The notes under the pieces are model-generated. The model saw only the letters and a list, made by a program, of their open reading frames with translations, was not told the DNA's origin and made no database searches. Of a DNA stretch of 64,000 nucleotides, positions 32,001 through 41,130 are shown piece by piece. Location of the stretch: the NCBI GenBank assembly GCA_039105265.1, contig JAPFFF010000008.1, positions 3,224,001 through 3,288,000 on the forward strand, in the 5' to 3' direction. How positions within the stretch are numbered: position 1 is the first letter of the stretch; every line of letters begins with the position of its first letter. The stretch is from Tritrichomonas musculus (lineage: Eukaryota; Parabasalia; Tritrichomonadida; Tritrichomonadidae). The translations under genes were made by a program, and so were the position numbers.

Positions 32001-33665
32001 CAAAAAGATTTTGGAACTGTTCGAACAATCTGCTTATTAGAACAATATTTTGCTGAAAAGAAAATTATGAATGGAGATGAAATTAAAAAAAATCTTGATA
32101 TGCTTAGCAACATCAACTCCCTTCAAAATGCATTTGTCGATCATTTTCGTTTGAAAAAGAGAGATTGGATATTTGATGGCCACATTGGAAACCAAAAAAT
32201 ACAAGATAAGCACATTGCAACTTTAAGATCAACAAGAATTAATGTAAATAGAATTGATGCTTTTGAATTTAATTTTCCTGTTGGCATGAGTATACAAACA
32301 TTTTTAGACATTCAATCACAAAAAATATTTTCAATTTATAATTGTCCAAACTCTAAATATACATGGAGACTTTTCCAACAATATGTCCGTGAAATGCTCC
32401 TTGAATCATGGTCTTTGCTTTTAAACAAATTAGAAAGATTGTATGCTGAGTGTAAAAAAGCAAAAAAAATTGAATTGTATCAACCAGAAGCAGAGATTTT
32501 ATATAATGATTTGGTTAATCAATTAACTTTATATTTACCTGAAAATAAACAATCGTATGACATTGTTGAAACATTCATGTGGATTTTCGGATTGGTTAAC
32601 GAAAAATACAAAACACCTGTATTAAGAACATATGAATATGCTTTACCTGAAGATGAAAATGACGAAGAAAAAAATATTTTTGGAAAAACACGAATGCAAA
32701 GAATAAGTTTTGGATTCAGACCATTTACATTGAAATATAAATCTGGATCCCGAATTCTTTCAGTTTTTAATACAAATCCTATCTGTAAATATATTGAAGA
32801 TCCAGAATTGAAATATCTTAAAGCAGGTTCTCCATGTAGTATTACAAGTAAAGTCGATATCATTTTCGAAAAAATACTTAATAAGATAAGCGACTTCCTT
32901 GGAGATCATTTATTATTCAAATTGTTCCTTAGAAGAACTTTGGCTGGTTGTGAATTTGGCCTTTGTTATGAAGTTGATGAAATCAATAAAGATGAGTATT
33001 TCGTATTCTTTAAAAATGTTCTATTTGATAAAGATCCGTTATTTGTCTTCAGTATTTATGTGAAAAGCGTCATTCCTTTCTTAGCTGGAATTCTCATGCT
33101 TCTCCTTTTATATATTACTAATATAATCAGGAAAATAATAAAATATGCAAATGGTTTTACTTTAACAGCCGAAGTTGTAAAGGATGTTGCAGTAGAAGTT
33201 GTTAAATGTGTTGCTGAAAAATTGATTGAACAAACAGAAAGCACTGTAATTGAAAAGTTGATTGAAACCTTGTGTGATTCTGTTAAAGAACAAATAAAAA
33301 GATTTGAATTTAGTAAACCAAATCATTATCGTTTGATGAGCATGATATTAACAATGCTCTCTGATAAAATTCCAGACGCTTCTGATAAAATATATGAAAA
33401 AGTGAGTCCCAAATTCAATTTCAAGACAAAATCAATTAAAGGAAAAATAATTGATAGAACAGCTAAGAACTTATTTAGAATTGGATTTCTGATAATCTTG
33501 TGTGTAGCTTCATTTTTGATGAATTTTCATGCTAATAAATCAATTAAATACAGCAGAACTGAAGTAGCTGAAGAGTTTACAAAAAATAATAATGAACAGA
33601 AAGTTGATAACTATGTTGATGATAACAATAAAATCCTCGATGCTGAAATGCCTAATTTTAATTAA
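29075..33665 (+). CDS. eukaryotic SecA-like DEAD ATPase with C-terminal membrane spans
   Basis: About 1530 residues if read across one frame change. The first frame (ATG, 231 codons) ends at 29770 just after a run of nine T at 29740-29748; one T fewer would continue directly into the 29568-33665 frame, so only a single-base homopolymer difference separates them. Motifs of the SecA motor: Walker A V-A-T-G-E-G-K-S (about residue 475), DEAD box V-I-D-E-A-D (about 614), G-L-T-G-T-I-G (about 815), and G-R-G-T-H-I...Q-A-F-G-R-T-A-R-Q (about 950-970). A Lys/Asp-rich insert lies near 650-685. Unlike bacterial SecA, two hydrophobic spans close the protein (about 1332 and 1470), and a 450-residue N-terminal region is unfamiliar. 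The stop is UAAA. Substrate and membrane unknown; SecA motors normally drive proteins through SecY, but that role here is not shown. Confidence 0.85.
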
Positions 33666-34770
33666 AATAAAGAAACAAATATTTTCTTGGGGAAATACAG
33701 ATATTTGAGACAAAATAGCAAATGCAGAAGTTTTAACTTTTTGTGAAAATAAAAAGAATAAAATTAAAGGTCGTACAACTGAATTTTTACAATAAAACTC
33801 AATGATTGGTTTGTTCAAACTAATTATATTTTATTATAATAATAATAATTAGTTTTATAAATATTTGCATCGTACGAAATTCAAATTAAAATAAAAACTA
33901 AAAGGATATAAGTATATATTAAATTTTCTTCAGAAAATAAATTTGAGTATTTTATCTCAATTTATAACACTTAATTATAATTTAGAATAGCGCTAACTTA
34001 TTATATAATTTATTCTAATCATTAATTCTTTTGATATCTTTTTATATGCTTTTAAAACATTAACTGTTATATAAAAATAGTTATTATTAATGTTATGTTT
34101 GTTTTGAGGAAAATGTTAGTTTTGAAGGAAAATCTGACAAAAAGACGTTAAGGAAAAAATCTATTTTATTTGCTTTTTTTCCAGCAACAAATGAATAATT
34201 TGATTTTTTAAGTAATAGCAAATTATCAACAAACTAACATGAATTAAAATAACCGATGAAATGAACGTTTATAAATTCATACAAAAAGATATCAGATTTG
34301 ATGATCAAAAATAAAAATCAATTAAAACAATTAATTTTATGATTTGCGTGTTTAAAACAGATTAATTTAACAATATTCGGTATTTTTAGCCTATTCTAAA
34401 TCGCTGGCGATGAGATAGTTTGAATAAATAGTTTTTTTTTTATAATCATTTTTATTTTGATAATATTTACTCATATTCGAGTTTTAAAAAAAGAAGTAAT
34501 TAGATATTGTGATATCAACATATCCTAAAAAACGAATTTTAACACATCAAAAAAATAATATATAAGCGATGCTGATTATAAATTTATTAACAAAACTTTT
34601 TGGCATAAAGTAGATGTTGAGATATTGAAAATAAGCTACACCCTTAAAGTAATTTTTTTTAATTTTCACATTTAAAAAAGTGACAAGCTTTAAATCAAAC
34701 ATGTTAAAACAAAGAATGATATCATTAATATAATTTAAATTATATTGAAAATTGTAATTCAATTTTGAAA

Positions 34771-34810
34771 GCATTTAGCTCTGTGGAAGAGCGTTTAACT
34801 TCATATGACT
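34771..34810 (+). pseudogene. tRNA-like 5' fragment
   Basis: GCATTTAGCTC-TGTGGA-AGAGCG looks like the acceptor strand and D arm of a tRNA (AGCTC pairs with GAGC). No matching anticodon stem, T arm or 3' acceptor strand follows. A truncated relic at best. Confidence 0.25.
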
Positions 34811-34939
34811 ACTACTTTATAATTGAGAGAGTAGAAGGAAAAAATGTTTCCATAAAGTAAATATATTAATGCAACTTTAGAGAGGGAAAAAAATTGAAAT
34901 TATCAAATTAGTTTAAGGTTTTTTTAAGTAAAAATCATA

Positions 34940-34943
<4 letters not shown>

Positions 34944-34970
<27 letters not shown>
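34944..34970. repeat. TA dinucleotide microsatellite
   Basis: Uninterrupted TA repeat immediately 3' of the surface-protein gene at 35 kb. Confidence 0.9.
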
Positions 34971-34974
<4 letters not shown>

Positions 34975-34988
34975 TATGATTTATTTCT

Positions 34989-36450
34989 TTATGGAGAAAT
35001 ATCTTCAATGCCACCATCACCACAACAACAGCAGCAACATCTTTTTTTAATGCAACAAGCAATGATGACAATAATTATTATTACACAAACCACAATAATT
35101 GCCACAAGAATCAGTATTCTTTTTATTTTATCACTTTTTGATAAACCACCCTTTTCAAAAATAATATCACTTCTATCAACATCTTTAATATCAGTAACAA
35201 GAGGAAGATCACAAAAATCATTAGTTAAACGATCAAATTTATTTGATTTAATTAATTCTGGATCGAAAATGAGACATCCATTTTCATCATTAGTCAATTT
35301 TCTAAGATCTCCATTTGAATCAATTCCTAGTCTATCTAGCATGTCAAATAAGTTTTCATCAAAATTTTTCCTCGAAAAAGGAAGAATATCATCATTGCTT
35401 TTATCAACAAGACAAATTTTTCGTGTCTTTGATAAATAGATTTCTTCATCATCATCTTGTAGCGATAAATTATGATGAGAATTTTGAGTTATTGTATAAT
35501 TATCAGCTTTATTGTCAGTAATTTTAATCTTAACAGATACTTGATCTGTTAAAGAATATTCTTTAAGTATTTCGATTTCACCTAAATAAGTTTTGGAATA
35601 AAAAAATGATTTACCTTTTTCAACATAAATAAATTCAGTCAAAAATCCTCTCCCTGTTACAGAAATTCCATCACGGTCTGGATATCGGAGGAGGTGATAT
35701 CCCGTTTCATTTGGTGTTGGATATTTAATAAGACAAGCTCTTTCACTGTTGTTTGCACAAATAGATGAGAAAGTAATTGGCTGCGAAACGTCAGTAATAT
35801 TGAAATGTGCACTCTGATTTACCAAGTCAGAATACAATTTTTTTCCATTCATTTCGCACACTATCCGAAATCCATTTGAAGTACTAATTTCAAATTCAAA
35901 ATGATGATATCTGTCAAGATATGGCTGATAGCTTGAAAAATTCATGGTTACATTTGGTTCTAAGTCACCAATGCTTGTTGTCATTACATAAATTGTACAG
36001 TCAATTGACGTGTTATCCTGGTTAGTAAATGTAAAGAAAGCAAAATCATGAATAAGACTACGATATCGTATAACACGAATTTGATCATCATCATTTAAAC
36101 CTGGGAATAACATGCCATATGATGTTCTTCCATTGAAAAATGGAATTAAAAATGCTGTTGCTGAATTTGTAACAAGTTTGAATGAATAGCCACTTTCAGA
36201 AATTACAAGGCCTGCTTCAGGTGTTGTGATATACATATATCGAAATTGAAATAAATATATCTTTTTCATTACCATTAACAGTGATTTTCTCATAAATTTC
36301 CATTTTAACATGAACATTATTTTCTTTTATATTAGATGAAGTAATCCTACACTTATATTCATAATTTACATTTTCAATAACTCCTGGCTTTGAATTTTCT
36401 GCTTGCTGGTCATCAAATATTTTAAATGTATTTTCAAATATATTTTTCAT
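34989..36450 (-). pseudogene. single-span membrane protein with polycysteine tail, frameshifted
   Basis: The C-terminal about 415 residues are open (34989 to about 36235). The preceding about 70 residues lie in a second frame starting at an ATG at 36450-36448; the frame changes within a TA-rich stretch near 36235. The long region has several N-x-[ST] sites and looks extracellular. Near the end, after a charged stop-transfer-like K-S-D-K-I-K-R, comes a long span of I/V/L and then K-K-R followed by six consecutive Cys and an acidic end. The N terminus shows no signal peptide, so the 5' end may be lost. Family not recognised. Cysteines at the membrane border suggest palmitoylation. Confidence 0.6.
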
Positions 36451-36538
36451 TGCATTTACTCAGAAAATTGAATGTAAGAGTTTCAAAATTTGTGAATATT
36501 CTTTGTATTTTAAAAACGTATTTTCATATTTAGAATAA

Positions 36539-36543
36539 TCATT
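36539..36543 (+). promoter_or_regulatory. candidate Inr (TCA-Py-T) element
   Basis: TCATT, 13 bases before the ATG at 36556. The established Trichomonas initiator is TCA(+1)Py(T/A) close to the start codon, with very short 5' leaders. Single match; could be chance. Confidence 0.35.
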
Positions 36544-36555
36544 CGATCCGCTTAT

Positions 36556-38674
36556 ATGCTTCAAAATTTAGTAGTTGATTTAAATTCGTTTGAAATTATT
36601 GATTTGATTGGAGAAGGTCCACGAGGAAAAGTTTATTTAGTTGAAGAAAAGCGAACAGGCAAATATTATTCAGCTAAAGTTCTTAATAAACCAATTTTGT
36701 CGCCTACCCTTCAAAACAACTTTAACGACCTAATCGTTTTATATTCAAAAATTCAACATCCCGCTATTCTACCATTAAATTGAATTAATTATAATGATTT
36801 TGGCAATGAATCAAGACCGACAATTTTTGCCAATTATATTAAAAACGGTTCAATTAGTGATTTAGTTCAAAGAAATCGACAATATCCATTATCGAGAAAA
36901 TATTTTATTCTTCTAGTACTTTCGCATGGGATGGAATATTTACACTCACACAATATCGTTCATGGATCATTAAAACAAGACAATGTATTAATAAATGAAA
37001 ACGATTTCTCAACAATTTGTGATTTTGGAAATATTATGAATAATAACATTAATTATGATCAAACAAACTCAAAAACATTTTTTAATACGATAATTTATCA
37101 ATCTCCTGAAGTGTTAAGTGGAAAACAACCAACAACCAAATCCGATGTATATTCTTTTTCAATCAATGCATATTGGCTCGTTACAAACAAATCACCATAT
37201 CCATATGAAGAGTCGATTGAAAAATTCAAAAACAAAATTATATTCAACACTCGACCAAATCTATCAAATATTAATATTGAACCTTTGAAACAGTTATTAA
37301 CAAAATGTTGGGAATTAAAACCAGAAAATAGACCAACATTCAGCGAAATCGTTGAAGAAATGAAAACCACAAGATTTATTGAAAGCATGGACTTTACTAA
37401 GAAAAATGTTGATTTTTATTTTACATTATTTGCAAACAAATCGAATTCTACAATGTCAACCAATCAAAACATCGAAACAAAGAAGCAAGAATCACAATCA
37501 AACATGCCATTTAATTCAATTGAAGAACTTAAAAGATCAGCAGATAATGGTGATATTCAATCTATGTACCAATATGCTACTAGATTAAATAAAGGAGATG
37601 GAGTTGCAATGAATAAGCGTGAAGCAGTTAAGTATTACAAAATGGCAGCTGATAGAGGACATTCTTCAGCAATGAATAATTATGCTGTAATGTTATATGA
37701 TGGAGATGGAATTGCAACGAACAAACAAGAAGCAGCTCGATATTTCAAAATGGCTGCTGATTTAGGAAATATGAATGCAATGTTTTCATATGCTCGTAAA
37801 TTATGTACTGGAGAAGGTGTTGCAATGAATAAACGTGAAGCAATTAGATATTACAAAATGGCAGCTGATAGAGGACATTCTTCAGCAATGAATAATTATA
37901 CTGTAATGTTATATGATGGAGATGGAATTGCAACGAACAAACAAGAAGCAGATAGATATTTCAAGATGGCTGCTGATTTAGGAGAAGCAAGAGCAATGTT
38001 TTCTTATGCTCGTAAATTATGTACAGGTGAAGATGTTGCAATGAATAAACGTGAAGCAATTAGATATTATAAAATGGCAATTGATAAAGGTTACGCTGAT
38101 GCAATGTACAATTATGCTATTATGTTTATGTAATGGCGATGGATGTGCTGTAAATAAATCTGAAGCTGCAAGATATTACAAAATGGCAGCTGATAGAGGA
38201 CATTCTTCAGCAATGAATAATTATACTGTAATGTTATATGATGGAGATGGAATTGCAACGAACAAACAAGAAGCAGCTCGATATTTCAAAATGGCTGCTG
38301 ATTTAGGAAATATGAATGCAATGTTTTCAAATGCTCGTAAATTATGTACAGGAGAAGGTGTTGCAATGAATAAACGTGAAGCAATTAGATATTACAAAAT
38401 GGGAATTAATAAAGGTGACACTGATGCAATGTACAACTATGCTTTAATGTTATATAATGGCGATGGATGTGATGTAAACAAATCCGAAGCTGCAAGACAT
38501 TTAAAAATGGCAGCTGATAAAGGAAACGTTGGCGCAATGAATAGTTATGCATTTTTATTAGATAAAGGGCAGGGCGTTCCAATGAACAAAAGAGAAGCCG
38601 CTAGATATTATAAAATTGCAATCGAGAGAGGGAAAAAAATGATAGCTAAATCGTTTATAATAGCTCATTTCTAA
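36556..38674 (+). pseudogene. pseudokinase with Sel1 repeats, interrupted
   Basis: ATG at 36556 opens a kinase-like domain: I-G-E-G-P-R-G-K-V-Y loop, Y-S-A-K-V-L (the ATP Lys), then an in-frame TGA at 36781-36783 where a Trp codon would fit. The same frame resumes through the C-lobe. The catalytic loop reads V-H-G-S-L-K-Q-D-N, so the HRD Asp is replaced by Ser; D-F-G and the S-P-E motif remain. After a linker, Sel1 repeats start near 37520. A one-base gain near 38127 shifts the frame, and the array continues in the other frame to 38674. About ten Sel1 units. Many trichomonad proteins pair a TKL-like kinase with Sel1 repeats. With one stop and one frameshift the gene is freshly broken, or the two changes are sequence errors. 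Confidence 0.75.
37636..38402 (+). repeat. near-identical tandem Sel1 DNA repeats
   Basis: A block beginning TACAAAATGGCAGCTGATAG recurs at about 37636, 37852 (216 bases on, i.e. two Sel1 units) and 38176, with very high nucleotide identity. This indicates recent unequal exchange or conversion in the array. Confidence 0.8.
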
Positions 38675-38736
38675 TGTTATTCCTCAGCGGAATTCAAAAA
38701 TTAAGATTTGGAAAAAAAAGATATTTTGAGATAATC

Positions 38737-38907
38737 ATGTCTAAGAAGTTCATTTTTTTTATTGTTTTAATAAAATATGTGGCATATAACAATCATAAAT
38801 ATATTAATATAACTTTTCAAAACAATGTATATAACGAGATATCGCAAACGAACTACACCTTTAAGAGAATTTTATTTTGTGATAACTCATTGAAATTTTA
38901 TCTCTGA
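38737..38907 (+). CDS. short secreted-type ORF, possibly truncated surface protein
   Basis: 56 residues from an ATG at 38737. An N-terminal signal-like segment (M-S-K-K-F-I-F-F-I-V-L-I-K-Y-V-A) is followed by N-x-T-bearing text and a TGA. The style resembles the start of the surface protein at 44.8 kb, so it may be a truncated relative; as a real 56-residue gene it is unproven. Confidence 0.3.
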   Translation: MSKKFIFFIVLIKYVAYNNHKYINITFQNNVYNEISQTNYTFKRILFCDNSLKFYL

Positions 38908-38951
38908 TAAAAATTTTTTCATTATAAAAAAATTTGTGCTAGTTATAAGTA

Positions 38952-40875
38952 ATGCAAATATTTGTTAAAACACTATTCAATTTTCAAGGATTCTGTGATT
39001 CTTCTTCTTCTTAGGCTCAAGGGAGGTGTTATCGGCTCCAAAAGTCCGTCAATAGTAATAGGATTAATCCCAAAAGACGACTCCTTAGCAAAAAGGCTTC
39101 AATACAGTCATATCAAAAGGCAATTCATACCAAACACATGTGGTACAGGTGTATACGAACAACATTCGTGCAATTCATATGCGTTTTCAGCCTCAAGCGC
39201 CTATATCAACACAGTTTTACAAATTCCTGGCTCAATAACTCCCCCATTATTTTCAGAATGCATAATTATTGCAAGTTACACTCTTAGATATGGTGGTGAT
39301 ACTCTTAAATCTCTCAAACTTCTTGAAGACCACTTTAAATACGGTATTATTTTCAAAAAACAAAAAGATTTATCAATACTTGAAGCAATAACGACATCAT
39401 CTATTCTTTGCTTCACTACAAACGAAGAAGGCTGGAAAAATATTGCACATGGTCAATTATTAACCAAGCCGATCAGTTCAAAAAAGGACCATCAAGATTG
39501 GCACTCTGTCATTGTTGAAGGATATGACTTTGACAGAGATTGTTACATATGCAAGAATTCATGGGGTGGTGTAACCGCTTCTCCAAGATTTTTGTTCTCA
39601 AAAAGTGCTGCAAATGACTTTTTCTTCATCAAAGTTTCTCTTAGCGAAAAAGTGACAAAAAAAATGAAGCCAAGACTTGAAAAGTTCAAAGGAAGCTTGT
39701 ATGGTAGCAGCATTGACTGTGCCTGGATGGATGAAGACACTGCTGTTTTTGGGAAGGACTACATATGTGAATATCATGCCGATAGAAAAAGTGACCTTAA
39801 ATTTTTGGGATATAAAATTGACCAATGGATTTCTCTTACTCTTCAGCAACCCAAAAAAACAGAACTCAGCGAAACAAGCAGCGATTCGGACGCATCTGAT
39901 TCAACTTCTGAAGGAAGCCAGATTTCACCTATACAAACATTGACCACTGAATTTATCATACAGCTTCTTGCCAATAAGAAGACACTAGGAAAAGGTGCCA
40001 CGTCGACCGTTTACAGAGTAGACAACTTGAACAGGTGTGAAGGAAAGAAGTTTCTTGCTCTTAAAGTAATAAACGAAATCCTCAAAACAAAGCAGCCCCC
40101 AAAAAAAGAGAAGAAAAAAGTCTGGAATGAAGAAGAAGAAAGTGATAATGATTCAAACGAAGAACAGATTGAAATCGACTATGAAAAAGCAAGACTGATT
40201 TTCGCTGAATACGAAATATTGAATAGTTTGAATCACCCAAACATCATCAAAGTTTTCGGCTTTTATTTCGGAGACAGGAATTACGAGCCAGCAATCCTCC
40301 TCGAATATTGCAAGTTTAGCCTCGAAAGTGCAATCGGACTACTTGAAGATGTCGACCTCGTGGGTGTCGCTTACGAGATCTGCTCTGCAATGATGCACAT
40401 TCATGCACACAAAATAATTCACCGTGACTTGAAGCCACAAAACATTCTCATCAACACAAATAAACACGTAAAAATTTGCGATTTCGGAATTGCAAAAGTT
40501 CTCGATGTAACAACACTGACCGATATAACGCACAACAAAGGAACATTCCTCTATATGGCTCCTGAAATGTTCAAATTGGACCAAATATACTCTCAAAAAG
40601 TGGATATATATGCATTTGGTGTTGTTTTGTATTTCATCGTGACAAAGGGAAAGTTGCCTGTACCTGAAGGTGCAGGTGGGCTGCATAATTATACGTTGCC
40701 TGCTGGAATTAATGAAGTTTCAAAGAAAATTATTACAAAATGTTGGTCTTTGGAACCAGATAAAAGACCAAGCTTCAAAAAGTTGCTACGTTTTATTGTT
40801 AATAAGAATTTCATGCTGATTGATGGAATTGAAAGTAAAATTCCTAATCTTAAAGAGCATTTGGGAATTGCTTAA
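38952..40875 (+). CDS. ubiquitin remnant - papain-like protease - protein kinase fusion
   Basis: The ATG at 38952 encodes M-Q-I-F-V-K-T-L, the first eight residues of ubiquitin, but this frame stops at 39012-39014. The +1 frame, open from 38962 with no ATG, gives H-Y-S-I-F-K-D-S then L-L-R-L-K-G-G, aligning with the last 19 residues of ubiquitin. About 49 central residues are missing and the frame shifts at the joint. Directly after Gly-Gly comes a papain-like domain. Counting codons from 38962: Gln67, Cys70 (Q-H-S-C-N-S-Y-A-F-S), His181 (W-H-S-V-I-V-E-G-Y) and Asn199 (K-N-S-W-G-G) make a complete catalytic set. An acidic Ser-rich linker leads to a TKL-like kinase (L-G-K-G-A-T-S-T-V, A-L-K-V-I, H-R-D-L-K-P-Q-N, D-F-G-I, M-A-P-E-M), all catalytic residues present, with a Lys/Glu-rich insert. 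The stop is UAAA. Ub fused N-terminally would normally be cut after Gly-Gly. The frame itself is intact over 600 codons. Confidence 0.82.
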
Positions 40876-40939
40876 AATGAATTTCTATATTTAAAAACTT
40901 TTTTTATTTTTTGAATAAAAGTTAATATTCAAAATAAAT

Positions 40940-41010
40940 TGACTTGTGCAAAGTCCTGGACCTCGCTCGACACCAGTTAGGCGGTATGTAGACTCAGTAA
41001 AAACTATGCA
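40940..41010. other. less AT-rich island of unknown identity
   Basis: About 60 bases around GTCCTGGACCTCGCTCGACA stand out from the flanking AT-rich DNA between two convergent genes. I could not fold a tRNA from it. It may be a small RNA or a relic of one. Confidence 0.25.
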
Positions 41011-41130
41011 AAAATATAAAAATTTTTAAATTTTTTTTAATTAGTCTCATAATCATATGAAAAAGTGCGCTATTTAGCACCAGTACTATTCCGTTTTTTT
41101 GCATCTACATAAGATTTTGAATGTTTTCAT

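Larger units (their letters stand above)
33666..34988. other. intergenic, non-coding
   Basis: AT-rich; holds a tRNA-like fragment (34771) and a TA microsatellite (34944). No protein gene seen. Confidence 0.45.

Noticed and set aside
34771-34850. Complete tRNA-Met
   Set aside because: The D arm looks right, but no anticodon stem, T arm or acceptor 3' strand can be paired.
34969-35439. 156-residue plus-strand open frame
   Set aside because: Antisense shadow of the surface-protein gene; no independent support.
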